Shown piece after piece: positions 1 through 13,299 of a DNA stretch of 64,000 nt; positions within the stretch are counted from its first letter, which is position 1; each line of letters starts with the position of its first letter. The notes below the pieces were generated by a model. It saw nothing but the letters and a program-made list of their open reading frames with translations. It did no database searches and was not told the DNA's origin. The DNA lies in the NCBI GenBank assembly GCA_000727475.1, contig KL647303.1, positions 586,408 to 650,407 of the forward strand, given 5' to 3'. The position numbers were made by a program, and so were the translations under genes. This DNA comes from Sarcocystis neurona. Taxonomy: Eukaryota; Apicomplexa; Conoidasida; Eucoccidiorida; Sarcocystidae.

Positions 1-20
1 GTGTCTAGGCAGCTGCAAAG

Positions 21-3000
21 CTACCGGATCATGTAACGGCGAAAACTCGACCTACACGGCGGAACGCCGTTGCACATCTCTCGCGGCTGTTCTCTGGGGC
101 TCCACCTGCTGCGTCTGCTGCGGCGCTTGAAATACATCCAGTCTCTCTGTTTATTCACCGGCCGCTGCGTCGTTTCAGGAATAGTAACAGTTGCAGCGGA
201 GAAAGGAGTACGAGTCTCCCGGTTTATCACGAGGCCAGGCATGCAGCGCCTGGCTCGAGCAGCTGCTGCGGCGAAATACACTGTTTCTACCGTGATCCAC
301 AGCGCCTCGTGTACGAGCATATCACCGCTTGGCCGTTGTGCTCACCCGTCTCCTGAGTAGGCTAACGTGCATACGGGTGAACCTGTTGATTGTCGGTGTT
401 TATTACGCAGAAGTGCAGCCGTGAAGGTAAGCTTTACTGTAATGTGCGACGCGTGCTTGAGCACTCTGGCTTCACAGGAACCAGCGTTCCCTCTCCCCGC
501 GAACATAAATTTGACTATACGTATACATATAAACAAAGGTACACGGAAGTTGTATGTATGTGTATACGCAAAACAACGTTTTGCCCATACGATTGGGCAC
601 GTGCCCTGGCAAATATAACCGCACGAACATCGCTGCAAGGCTTGGCCCCTGCTGGTGCGTTCTCATACATTATCTGCCCCTGCTCCACTGCCGGTGGACC
701 TCCTGAACTCTCTCGCCTGCCGCCACTGCTGCAGCGCTGTGTGTGAGCCTGTGTGCAGCTGGCAAGTGGGCCACACGTGCGCAGGCGTGCCTTGTACTGG
801 CGGCATCGAAATAATGATGCTTGTGGTTGTTGCAGCTTCCTAGGTGATTTTAGAATATACGCGTACAGGCATATACGTGCTTCAACATGTGTGTGTGTCT
901 CGTATTCAATTATGTCGCCACATCTCTCTTTCACCCCGTTCCTTTCCCTTACGTATTCCTAAACACATGCGTATGTACGTATACGTACATACGCCGTATC
1001 AATTGCTGTCCACGCTGCAATCGTCACCGTTCTGTATTCTTCACTTGTGTGCGTTTCTTTGTTTCGTGTGCTGCTGCGACGCTGCCCTCCTTTCCTGTAC
1101 AAAGCCTCCTGCTGCACTCCTGTTGCTTCCTTAAGTGCTGCGGTGTCGAGTGAGGCACCTGTTGTTTTTATCGTCAGCCTTGGATAGGAGCTAACGCATA
1201 GCAGCAGCAAGGGCTGCATGCTCGCACGTAGGTCTCAGTGTGTACGCAAATACACTCATGTCTACACTTGCCTGGCCACCACCGTGCAGACCTGTAGCTT
1301 TTCGCGTAACCTGGCGGGCACTTCGAAAGTACGTTGTTCTCCCACGTGTACTGAGGTCAACTTCACATGTATTTATAGTAAAACGTATCCTGTTCTGCCG
1401 CGTATATTGACGTCCATTTCATATGTATCTATTGGGAAAACATACTGGAGTGCGCCGCTCGAATGTGTCATGTAAAGGAACGCATATAGACGCCCCGGTA
1501 CCCAGACGTGGTTTCGCTGGGCCGTTAGAACAGCACACGCGACGCAGAATTGACTGGTGCAGCAGTACTTGAAGGCGCTCCAGCTCCAACATTTACGCGA
1601 GCGCCACCAACCTCAAGCAACAGCAGCAGCAGGATGTTTGGCAGCAACAGCAACAGCTACAGCGGCCGCAGTAGCGACGGCAGCAAGAGCAATGGCACCC
1701 GCAAACATACAACCAGCAGCAGTAGCTGGGCTATCGCAGCAGCACGGTCTGCAGTAAGCAGCAGCCGGTTCACTCACCACGGCAGGAGTAGCACGAGTAA
1801 ATCCTAATGCTTCCACTGCCTCCATGAAGGCCTCGCAGTCGACAAAGCGGGACGCCACTTCCGCTATTTTGAGTCGTCCTCTGGTATTACGCCCGCCAGC
1901 AGCAGCAGCAACAGCAGAAGCACACGCAAGAGTCACAGGCCAGCCGAGGCACGAACAACAGAAATAGAAGCAGCGGCAGATATAACAGTCGCCGAGGCAG
2001 CAGTGGCGGTATCAGCACCAACAGCGATAGCAGCAGCGGTAGCGGCAGCAACAGCACTACCTGCAGCAGCTTACCATTAGCAGCACCGGTAGGATCAGCA
2101 GCACCGGCAGCAGCACGAGTAGCAACATTGGTAGCAGCAGCAGTGGCAGTAGCAGAAGTATTAGCAGCTGCAGCGTATCACTAGCAGAGCACCAAGACGA
2201 AGCGTAGCAACAGCAGCATCAAAACGAGTAGCGGCAGTGATAGCCGCGGCGATGGCAACAACACTAGCCACAGCAGTCCAGCAGCAAAACCAGCACGAGG
2301 AGCAACAAGAGAGACGTGGACAAAGAAGCAGCCGCTGGAGGTGTCCCGCACCGCAGGCGGTTCCTGAAAGACGCCAACAAGGCCGCTGCGCTCCGCATGC
2401 CAGCAGCGTTCCAGAAGGAAGCGAGACACCAGCAGGAGAGACCCGAGAGGCAGCTGCCGCATCAACAGTACTACAGAAGAGCAGCATCAGTGACGCTGCT
2501 GCAGAAAAAGAAAGCTTACCCGCTCTTCAGGACGCGATACGCTTCACGAAGGAAAGCAGGCCAGTCGGTGCCCATCAAACTCAGACAAAAAATCCCGACA
2601 TCGAAGAACTCTGAATCTACGGGCAGCTGCACACGCAGCAGGCACCACGCACGCTTCCTCTCCCATACATGCATCTAAAGTCATTCGCATGCGTGTAGCT
2701 TCACACCTGCGTTTCCTTTTATTCTCTGTAGAAATACGGGACCTACAGAAAGCATCCCCAAAACGATACATACAAACCAGCCACACCCTACTGATACATA
2801 CGTAGGACCGACAGGGAGAAGGAAGCAAGGACAGGCGCAACAGGCCGCAGGAACGCGTAAAAACTTGCCAAATACGTGTACACGTAGGCGTCAAGCAGCT
2901 AAACACACACACGTGTCTGAATTTGTACACATTTATAGGTACGCACGGCAGCAGGTATATGCCGTATTCCTATATATATATATATGGACAGATCGGTAGA

Positions 3001-6000
3001 TAGATATATGTGTGTAGTGTAGTAGCGACTGACGTACGAAGAGAGATCGCCACAGGCAGCAAGTCCATATATATATTTATATACGCGTATACGTACGTAT
3101 ATGTCACATGTGCACCGCTGAAGGTGGTGGACAAATAGACACGCATACAGAGTCATGTTCGAATCAACCACACGTACGCAGTGGAAGGAGGTCCGGCGCC
3201 ACAGAAAAGACCGTGTCTACTTTTCTGCAGGTGTGTGCAACCAGGTGCGCCAACAGAGATCACTGCGTCTGTTGTTTGCTTCTTGACGCGCGCTTGCCCA
3301 TGCCTCCCCCAAACAACCGAGCAGCAGTCCACTGCTGGAGTCTAGGTGATGTACTCAACAGCAGCCATTGATTTGCTTCAATACATCCTCGTGCACATGT
3401 GTAAACTCTGTGTCAAGAAATCGACTTCCACGGGGTACTAATCTTCACACAGGTATCTACGCAGCAGGCGTACACGTCCACAAAAGAGACGCGTAAATAT
3501 ACATATATAGAACATTGCTGCAAGTACATGTCAACGCGGGACGGACTCATCCACGTAACACAGAGAGGCAGATACACACGTACAGAAGTACAAACATAGG
3601 TAGACAGGGCAAGGAGACGTGTGTGTGTCTCTCACTGAACTATATAGAGCGAGAAGACAGCGGTGATTTCCCTACTCACGATGATCAACACACCTACTAT
3701 CCACACAAGTACACATATATGTCCGTATCAGCGAGCGCGTATAACACGGCGGGCGCAAATGTCTACTGAGACGAAGAAAAGCGATTCCTGTTGAAGTCCA
3801 GATAATACGGGGAAAACCTCCGCGCGTTGGGCGCGCAGACGCAGTTCCACCAGCACACTTTTTGTGCGCAGAGATGCTCTACAGAGGCACGTCTACAGAG
3901 GTGAAGATTTATGAAGTTTACACACACAGGACGACACAGAGACAGACCGTCTGCGCGCGTGCGCCCTTTTACGCGTGTGTAGCGCGTCAGACGTCTGCGT
4001 AGAGAAGAGGTCTAAATACAAATATACGTGGGACTCTCTGTGCACGCACGCGCGCCAACAAACATGTGTCCACGTGTGTGGACCTACAGGCGCAGACGCA
4101 TACATATGCGCCTCCATTTACACGTCTCCTACCGACCTCCGTATACGACAAGTTCACACATACATGCATAGACGTACACGTGTGAGAGGATACCACCCCC
4201 GCGACACAAGTCTGCAGAGCAACTGCGTCCACAGTACTCCTGTGAAGGAAGTCTGCATGCAGGAGGGACGAAAAAGAAGCAGGGGATATCCAGCAGGACC
4301 TACAAACAACGGGTTATCTGTCACGCATGCAGAGACTCTCCAGCACTACGTATGTGCACACGCATAGCGCATATCACGTATATGTATATAACCACCATAT
4401 ACACATACATGTGTTCATGTATATGTGTCAGCAGGAACCCTGCAGCACAACGTATACGCGTACACACTGCGGGTGTCAGATATGTACATACCTGCTTACG
4501 TCCTACATACTTTATATATAATATACGCATACATGTGAACGGACGAGCTCCGCCCACCTAAACACCAGGACGAAGTTATATTTGTCTGCAGCAAGAAACA
4601 GCGATATCAACTGGGCACACCGGGAAACGCCCACGCACGCACATACAAAGACAGAGAGAGATACAGAGATACACACACACATATATTTATACACATGTAT
4701 ACAGGTGTAGATACATATGCTTCAGCACGTGTACTTCTGTCCCCTTCAGTCGTCCGTCTACGTATGTTTTTGTTGAGACAGCAAAACACAGAAAACCGGA
4801 GACAAAGTAGTACACACATAGCGATTCAAACGTGGAACCGTTTCTTCCACAAAACTGCGCGGGGACACATATATAAATACAGGGATGTGCCGATGTATAC
4901 TGACACTACCAAGTGGACGTAACACCCCGACACATATATGTCTATGTGTTTGTATACATGCATATATATATATATATGTATATGTGTAGAATTGTAGAGC
5001 TACACACAGATGAATTCTAACGAGAAGTGCAGACACATGGACGTATTCGTAAAAAACACAGATATAGATACTGTAGAGTGGCAGCGAAACAACTCAGGAG
5101 GCAGGCCAGAGCGCTGCACTGGCGACAACAGACTGCAGCAGTAGCAGAAAACACGTCAAGCAGAAGCAGCGTAGAGGCTAAGGCCGTCTTCGTGTCAATT
5201 TATACGCGCTTTGAAGACCACGCCTGCAGGGACGTTCACGCTGTCATTTTCTTTTAAGACAGAAAGTAGCATGCGTTGTTCCCCTGGGTAGCTGGCACGG
5301 CGCGCGGGACAGGAGGCGCATCCCACGGGTGACTACCGTCGCCGTGTATATAGATCTGATGCACCTTTTATACGGAAGTGAGAACGGTCAATTCTTTCTC
5401 TTGTGGGTTGACAGGGCGGCCGCTTCATGCCTGTCCTCGGTGTCTCCTTCGCTAACTCAGGACAGCGGCAGTGTTGCTGCATTCCATCGCTTGCTGTGTG
5501 TGTGACACGGACGCACTCCTGTTCTACGCGCTGCAGCAGCAGTAGTCGTAGGTCGCAGCAGCACGAGCAGCAGGTGAAAGTAGCAACAGCAGCAGCAGGA
5601 CTACGGTGCAGACAGCTGTCGCCGGAAGGGGGGATGCTGCAGCAGAGGAATTGCAAGTCGCAGCTGCGGCAAGAGATCAAAGGGGCAGCAGCAAGCAACT
5701 GTTCGGAGGAGCAGCAGCAGCAGCAATCCTAAACTCTGAACGCTAGACTTGCAGCAGCACGCGGGAGCCGCACGCCGCAAGTGCAGCAGCAGCCCCAACC
5801 CGCGACAGCAGCGCCGCCCCTGCCAAGACTCGTGGAGGTGCGGCAAGAGCGGCGGCTCTGCTGGCCGTCGCATCGCCAGCAAAAAGGTAGACAGTAGCAG
5901 AAAGCTGCAGCGCACACAACGAACGACGCGTCGAAAACGCTGCCTGCAGCAGGAGGACTCGCACCGGTGACAACAGCAGCACCTTACGTGGGCGAGGTTG

Positions 6001-9000
6001 CATGCGATGACGCCGGGAGTTGCAGCCACGAGGTCGTAGGAGTAAATCTTCCTGCGCAGCAGCGGCACCAGCATCAGCAGGAGAAGCACAGCACCAGCAG
6101 CAGTAGAAGCAATTTAGTATTTGTGATGCCACAGCATTCCTGCAGCGGTTGCTGCAGCGCAGAAGCAGATGCAACACGCCCCTTGTCGGAACAGCAAGCC
6201 AGCAACACCCACGCGGGAGCTGCGGCAGCCGTGCGGCAGCAGCTGCCGCACCACCACCAGCGCAGCGGCGGCAGATAAGGCGCATCCACCCGGGCGCAGC
6301 CGCTACAAAAAAAGAACGGGGTGCAGTGCACCGCCCGCTGCATATCAGCAGCAGTTCCAAGTGGCACCAGTACAGCAGGAGAGGGCAGTCTATCAGGAGC
6401 AGCGAGGCGGCAGCGATGAGGACGCACGGGAAGTAGAGGAAGCTCCGCAGCGTACGGCATTTCCCCCAAAGAGAGGACGCCGGTGTTTCTACATATTTAC
6501 ACATGTATGCGTATAATACACGTGAACCTCGACACACACTATCTTACATATGTCACCGCCATTAGTGATCCACCGGGCAGCCTGCACGTGCGACGACGCA
6601 GCAGCCTCGAGGGAAGAGGTACGCAGGTGTAGTTCTCACCTGCTGCTGTCTCAGTCATGCGGTAAAGATCTAGACATGCAGCAGCAGCAGCAGCACCGGT
6701 TTCCACGGCTGTTTTACAACGCTGTCCCTCGTGCTGCTGCAAAGAAGAAGAAGGGCTGCAACAAATATCTAGAAAAGCAGCAGCATTTCAGCGTGCTGTG
6801 TGTTACACGTGCTGGCGCTGCTGCCAACAAAGGACGAACATGCCAGGGGGCAGTGCTGCCGTCGGCTGTGGCTGCTGTGTACGCGTGTGGGCATTGGATG
6901 CGGCGGCTGTTGTGCCGCGCTGGACAGCGAGAAAACAGGCGGTGTCGCTGGGGAGACGGCAGCAGCGAGGGGACGACGTCTCTGGTGCGGTTATCCCAGA
7001 GACGGCAGAAATGCCAGGCCGCTGCTGCTGCTGCTTCTGCTTGCGTGGTCGTCTCACACACACCCAGACTGCTGCTCCTGCTGCTGTATTAGCAGGTACC
7101 TGTGGGGAAACGCTCCCGCAAGGGCAGCTTCGCCGCAGCCGAAGTCTCCAATGCTGCAGGTGGCCAGCAACACACAAACACAAAGCAGCAGGTTCTCTCC
7201 ATCCCCCGAGGTCTCCTTCGCAACAAATGTAACCCGCGCGGGCTGCACGTGTATGTGTCTATTACTGCTGTTGCCAATAACAGCTCCACACGTATGTGTA
7301 CACGCACGTGTGAACAAGCACGTGGACTCGGTCTGGCCGAAAGACGGCGACGTGGCCCTTCTGGGCGGGTGTGCAGCAAGCCGTGCTGCGGCAGACTACT
7401 GGGCGGCTGCAGCACCCGCAAACACTGCGCCACCTTCCACAGCGCCACGGGCGGGGGAATCACAAAGCTGACGCGCACGTGTAGGGGTCCCTCCAGCCTG
7501 CAGCAGCAACTGCTGCGGCAGCAGTGCGAGTTCCACCCCGTGCTGCGCGGCTGCTGGCGCACAATCCTGCTGCTGCTGAAGGACGTGCCTGTCCCAAGCA
7601 GTCACAACAGCGTTCACCCGCTGCAGCAGCGATCGGCAAAAAGACTTCCACACCCACACAGATACACAAATATAAATACAGAGAGAGGGAGAGAGACATC
7701 TGCATCCACACACATATATATATGCATGTTTACACATAGATACGCAGAACATACACACATTCGTATACGTGTGCCGGTGTTGTGGCCAGAAAAGTGGATA
7801 CAAAAGAGGGAGAGGCAAGTGCACCTCTGCATTGAGTGATACGACGGAGTTCCCCACGGACTTCTCTGCAGCGCAAAAAAAGTACTTCTATACAAACCCA
7901 TGTGGTGGACGTGTGGCCAGCGAAATAGCTACAGCACAGAAACGGAAGCGACGCCCGCACAAACACACGTATACGTGTACGCACGCATATATATACATAT
8001 GTACGTGTGCGTCTACTGGAAGGTGGACGGACGTATATATATGCTGGACGAAAGCGGGAGAAATAGGCACACAGGGCTGTGCGGGAGGAACACAGAGAGA
8101 TGGCGCAAGCGGAGGGGAAAGCTGCTTCGTCAGCAATACATATAAGAAACACATTCATAGATATATACATGTATACGTATATATGCAGATAACTCCTTCG
8201 CAGCTTCTCACGCATGCATGTAAGGGGGCAGCAGACGGAAGGGAGAGAGAAGTGTGTGTGGGGATTCGTCCAGGCGTACGACGCGACACGCGGACAAATA
8301 TGGAAGCTTCGACAAGTGCATGTGAACAGACGCAGATAGACGCGGAGACAAAGAGAAGCCAACAGGACCAGAAGGCCAGATATTCAGAAGAGTGGGAAGA
8401 CCGACGTAAACGAGGGGTCGGTCAGGCGGAAAGTGGGCTGCGCTACCGCTGCATTAGGAAGCTACTTCCTTGTGTCCTGCTGCAGCAGTTGCTGCAGACG
8501 CGCGCACTGCTGGTGCTCCCCCCGCTGCTGCTGTTGTTGGGGACATGTCGCGGCTGCCGCTGCTTCTTCAGGGCCTGCCAGTCGTCCTGCCGTGCCCACG
8601 CCGCTGCTGCTGCTTCCGACCCACCCCTGCTGTCGGTGCTACTCCTGCTGATGTGGCAGCTGCTGCGGCTGCTACTGCTGAGACTCGCGGCAGCTAGAGA
8701 CGTACACGCATTTAGGCGGGAGGGTCTTCACCCATTCTTTTATTAGCGTCAGAGGATTGAGCGGCCACTGCTCCACCTGCTGTCGATAACCTTCGTGATA
8801 CTGATAGCGAAAGGAGCAGCAACAGCAGCAGCCAACAGAGAGGCAGCAGCAGACACAACATCAGCAGCTCAAGGAGAAACACGGGCACCCGCATCCACAA
8901 CATTTTTTGCAGATGCATCGACAACAGCACCAGAATCGACGACACATGATGCACGACAAATTCAGACAAATATACATACAAGCATACACGCATACACATA

Positions 9001-11471
9001 CCCATATTATACATATACATATATATACATATATATATACATATTCACACACATACATATATTTTACGTGTATATGTATATACATATATGCGACATATAT
9101 ATACATATACATCACACATGTATTTTACGCATAACACGTATGTACGTATATACATATATACATGTATATGTGTGTGTATGTGTAGTACTACTGGATCCGT
9201 ATGGGTGCTTCTATTGTGTGTGTGTGTGTGTAGAGGAAAAACGATCTGAGCTTCGTCGCACGTGAGACAGCAGTCCCAAAAAGTGCCTTTCCGCAGCTCG
9301 GCAGTGTTCCTGCAGTCTCTCCGGACTTCCCATTTATTGGCGCCGGGGGAGAGCAGCAGAGACGGAGACATACACAGAGACACAGGAAGGGGCCGGGACA
9401 CTGCAAGGGACGTGCCCTGCACACCCTTATAATACACACAAAAACATCATCGACATATATGTGTCCTCCGTGTATTTAGAAACGCATACAAGCAATCAAC
9501 CTATACATATATATATACACAGAGGGAGAGAAATATATATATATATATGTGTGTAGATATATGTAGACAGATGTATAGATATACAAGCAGCTACAGATAT
9601 ATGCGATGGTGAAGAGGTGTCTTCAACAGTCAGCTGTGGGACGCACAGAACCACCCGGAGAAGCGCATCGCCTTTTCAACCACACATTTCCTACGCATAG
9701 CATTCGTCTGGAAGTGCTACAATATGTATATATGCATAAGTGTAGATCTACTTCTATATGCGTAGACGGAGTGATATACAGAAGAGCAACCCTCGAGATC
9801 GTCTACGCGTTTTACTGCTATTAATATCTACGTACATTTTCTCTATCTACAGTCGGCAGCAAGCGCATACCCATGATATATATGTATATGCATATATGTG
9901 GATGTATATATGTGTGTGTGTGACGGTAGATCCAGCGTAGCCCTCCCTACACATGCATACTATATATATATGCTGTGTGCGTATATTTGCAGACACACAC
10001 ACTTAGCCACACATACAAATACGCATGCATGGCACCTCATCCATATGAATTTGAAGAAATGTATGTATATACATACATGCATGTACATATGTACATATCG
10101 ACCTACAACTTTGAATAGACTGGGATTTTGTTGGAAAACGGCGAGAGCGTCTTGTCCCGTGGTTGTATACAGCTGCTCGTTGAGAGTGCGGAAGCGGCTT
10201 CCTTTTAACCGCTGCTGCAGCCGTTGCAGCAGATCCTTCCGTCGGTAGCTATTCCTCGCTTCACCCAGAAGAACCGCCTTCTCCACCTGCTGCGGCTGCT
10301 GCTCGTGTTTCTTCTTTTTTAACAGGCCTGTGGACGCAACAGTCGCTCCGGGTTGCTGCTGTTGCTGCTGACGGTCCCCTGCGACTGCCGCACCCCTTCC
10401 TCCTCCTTCTCCCGCCCGCCGCCGGTGTTTTTTCTTTTGCTGCTGCAGCGCAGGGGGCGCAAGCGCAGCAGCAGAACCAGTGGCCGGCAGTGCTGCTGCC
10501 CGTCCTCCTCCTCCTCCTTGCTTCCCCCCGCTCTCCCCCCACCCCAGAGATTGCTGGACACTCTGCGGCTGCTGCTGCAGCTTCCCCAGACCCGGGTGCT
10601 CCTGCTGAAACTTCTGCTTCTTCTGCTCCTGCTGCTCGTGCTGCTGCTTCTCAGCAGCCGCCTGCTGCGGCTTCGACTTCTTTCTCTCTGACCTGTGACG
10701 CTTCTTCTTGCGTTGCTGCGTCTCAGACTGCGGGCGCTGAAGCACACGAAGCTCCACCCGCTGCTGCTGCTGCGTGGAGGGCTGGTGCGGGTGCTGCTCA
10801 GACCGTCGCTGCTGCGTCTTGCACGCCTGCTGCTGCCGCTGCTGCTGAAAATGGCGCCGCGGCACTTGCGCGTACGGCTGTTGCGGCTGCTTCTGGTCAG
10901 GTTGCTGCTGCCTCGGCCGCATGTGTTGCTGCTCCTGCTGGTGTTGCGGCCGTTGCTGCTGCCGCTCCAGCTTCAGAGACAGGTGCCCCTGCTGCTGCTG
11001 CGTTTCCTTTTTCTTCGTGTGAAGGACGAGGCGCTGGTGCTGCTGCGCTGCCATCTGTCGTATCTCCCCGCTGCTGCTGGTGCTGCTGCTGCTAGCGATG
11101 TCCCTCCTGCCGAGGGCCTCGAGGTGCTTCTGCAGCGCCGCAGCTGCCCCGTCGAGCGACTCTCTTCTCGTCTCCTTTCCTTCTCTCTTCTGCGTGGAAA
11201 AGACGGCGGGGGTGCCACTTCTGCCTGCGTCCCCATCATATGTTGCGTCGCTCGTTCTGTGTTTCTTACGAGGACGCGAGAGGTGACTTTCCACGGCTGC
11301 GTGCCCCTGGGTGGCTTCCTCAGTACAGAGGCTGGAGAAATTCTTTGCACGTCGCTTCTTCGTTACCACCGCACGACTTGCGTGAGCCTTCCTTCTGTCT
11401 GTTTTTTGCTGCGGCGACGGCGAGAGCTGCTGCTGCAGCCTTTTGCGCACCTGCGCCGGAGGCCGAAGCAT
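21..11471 (-). CDS. RRP8: RRP8, nucleolar rRNA-processing SAM methyltransferase (7 exons)
   Basis: RRP8 (nucleomethylin) is a nucleolar class I methyltransferase that makes m1A in large-subunit rRNA and can act on rDNA chromatin. Exons in order: 11471-10107, 8800-8706, 7153-7100, 6051-5988, 2626-2520, 1880-1778, 164-21. Every junction is GT..AG and phase-matched, giving about 643 residues. Exon 1 is Lys/Arg/Gln-rich with many poly-Gln runs and ends in the family signature RFRTLNEQLYTTTG. Exon 2 starts YHEGYRQQVEQWPLNP. Exon 3 carries the SAM-binding GDFGCGEA, exon 4 YSYDLVA and ACNLAH, exon 5 FCLSLMGTDWPAFLREA, and exon 6 GGRLKIAEVASRF. The start is the first ATG of the open exon; codons upstream lack an ATG. 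The last exon (RPVNKQRDWMYF, then a basic tail to a TAG at 21-23) is the least certain, and a different final exon could lie outside the window. Introns reach 3.4 kb and are full of CAG and ACAT repeats. Confidence 0.92.
1550..2500 (+). repeat. CAG-rich block in the last RRP8 introns
   Basis: Near-continuous interrupted CAG/GCA/AGC triplets on the plus strand. RRP8 exon 6 (1880-1778) sits inside it, and exon 5 starts at its edge. The rest is intron, so the array here is mostly non-coding. Confidence 0.85.
5500..7620. repeat. CAG/CTG-rich block around RRP8 exons 3 and 4
   Basis: Interrupted CAG arrays on the plus strand at about 5530-6450 change to mostly CTG at about 6700-7620, with the two short RRP8 exons (6051-5988, 7153-7100) embedded. 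Outside those exons it is intronic. Confidence 0.8.
8945..9185. repeat. ACATATAC/ATATAC simple-sequence block
   Basis: Alternating purine-pyrimidine DNA built of ATAC, ACAT and ATAT units in RRP8 intron 1. It has no coding value. Similar shorter blocks occur at 9490-9600 and 9880-10100. Confidence 0.85.
10330..11110 (-). repeat. CTG array on the plus strand = poly-Gln coding array of RRP8 exon 1
   Basis: On the coding (minus) strand this is CAG read mainly as Gln, giving many 3-6 residue Gln runs separated by His, Arg, Lys and Pro. It is the longest array in this window lying fully inside a well-supported exon. Confidence 0.85.
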
Positions 11472-11777
11472 TGTTTCCGTGCTCACTTCCGACGCATGCA
11501 CATAGAAAGAAAAGCCTGTCTTTCGTCGCACTTCTCTCTCTTAGCATCTTTATTCCGGGTGTCGCGTCTTCTTTTTTGTGGAGGGGGACGGAGGGTGTGT
11601 GCCAGGGTGGTGGTGGTGGTCCTGCGCGTCTGCGTTTTTCTGCCTTGTTCTGCACTTCCTGAAGGAGGACCAGAGAAGCAGCCTCGCTCACCCCCGTCCT
11701 TTCCGTTTCTGAGAAGAAAGCGAACAAATTTGTGGTGTCTGTATTATCTACTTCAGCTCGAGCATCCCCCATGCAAA

Positions 11778-11820
11778 CGGGGCGCGGCAGCACGCACACG
11801 GGGCGCGGCAGCACGCACAC
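11778..11820. repeat. Perfect tandem duplication of a 21-bp GC-rich unit
   Basis: The unit GGGGCGCGGCAGCACGCACAC occurs twice without a gap, about 310 bp upstream of the RRP8 start codon. It is GC-rich compared with the flanks. It could be a promoter element pair or simply a slippage product. Confidence 0.7.
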
Positions 11821-11973
11821 GTCCTCAACGATACGCAAAATAGATACATACGTGCCCTCCCACCTCTGCCTGTAGCTTCTTCACCTTTGTGCAGATCTCC
11901 TTCTCTCTCTGGGATGGGGAGAAAGAAAGACCCGCGAGGACCCCAGGAGCATCCGGCACCGACTTCTGTTTGA

Positions 11974-12842
11974 ATGATGCGGAAAAAAAGGTGCGTCACT
12001 AGTGTACGGGAGAGCGACTTCTGGCACTGCTGCGGACAGGAAAACGTTTTGCCGCTTGATCTGAGGCGAACACTGGCCTTCAGAGAGGCGCATCAGAGAG
12101 GTGTTTTCTCCCGCAAAAAGCATTCTTCTCTACGAATCACCGGCATGTCTCGGCTTGTACAAACGCAGACCTTTTCTAGCAGACACATTCTTCGCTCGCC
12201 GTGTACCACTCCCTCGTCTTCGGCTCTCAAGGCGCCCCAGACTCAAACCCCTCACAAGTCGCAGAGATTTGCTCAATCAAGACGTACATGGGCATCTTCC
12301 GCTTTTAAACAAGCTGTAACGTTCAAAAAGAGCAAGGACGGACACACGGCAGCGGGTTGAACAGATAGAAACAGGTCACCACATGCGCGCGCACCAGTGA
12401 AGAAGCGACACCTGAGGAAGACCTCCGACGGCTTTTCCCTCCTCCATAAAGAATTCCACTTTCGGCTCTTCTCTCAAAACGGAATAAGGAAGGACCGTGC
12501 AAGAGTGTGCGTCACCACGTGGCTCTCTGCATGTGCATGCTGGCAGACGAAGATAGAGGGACTTTGTCGGCTTGTCGCCAGGGCCCGGCAGCGCAGGGTT
12601 GGTACCGTCTTCCACCAGAACAACACACGTAGATCGCACTCTTTGTGGTAAACTAGACGGCAGAGCAGATCCGTGGAAGATCGCACGCTGCCGATGCTGG
12701 CGTTCCCTCTCCTACCTGTGCTGACATTGCTGCTAACGGCGCCGTGTCGCCGGGTACCGCTACCGCTGCCGACACCGCCGCTAGTGCTGCCGATGCTGCT
12801 GCTGCTGCTGTTGCTCCGGGTACGACTGCCCCCATGCATCAC
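11974..12842. other. Short open readings on both strands between RRP8 and the 13 kb region
   Basis: On the plus strand an ATG-started reading of 128 codons (11974-12360) is basic and Ser/Thr-rich (SRLVQTQTFSSRHILRSPCT). On the minus strand two overlapping frames at 12376-12842 are open (SVLREEPKVEFFMEEGKAVG in one). None has a recognisable domain or clear splice partners. The stretch is 0.5-1.4 kb upstream of the RRP8 start, so part of it may be RRP8 5' UTR or promoter. Confidence 0.18.
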
Positions 12843-13299
12843 ATATCTGTCAACGCCGCCGGTGAACCTGTTCTACTGACGCTCTTGCTGCAGCCGACGC
12901 TGCTGGTGACGCTCCTGGCGAGGCAGCTGCCGGCGCTGCAACGGCTGTTGCTCCTCCAGTTCATTGCTTGATTTGCTGCTGGTGTGCGAAGGGTGTTTGC
13001 TGCCGGGGATGATCCTGCTGCTTTCTGGGGACGTGCAAGCTACAGAGGCTGCAGCAACACCTTCCTGCAGCTGCTCGTCCTACGGGTGCTTGCCGGTCGG
13101 TGTCCCCACAGCTGGTAGTGCTGCTTGTCTCGTACACGCGCTTGCTGTTCGGTCTTACTACCGTACTGCTACGATCAAAGCGCTCGTGCTGCTGGCACTG
13201 GTGGTCCACCCCTAATTGCGAAGGTGTGCGTTTCCCTAGTGACGTCAGCACACAACACGCTGTTCTCCGCAACAAAAAGGTTTCATCTACATACAGTCA

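Noticed and set aside
10490..11843. Ala-rich and Leu-rich plus-strand readings
   Set aside because: Antisense to RRP8 exon 1, which carries the recognised family signature.
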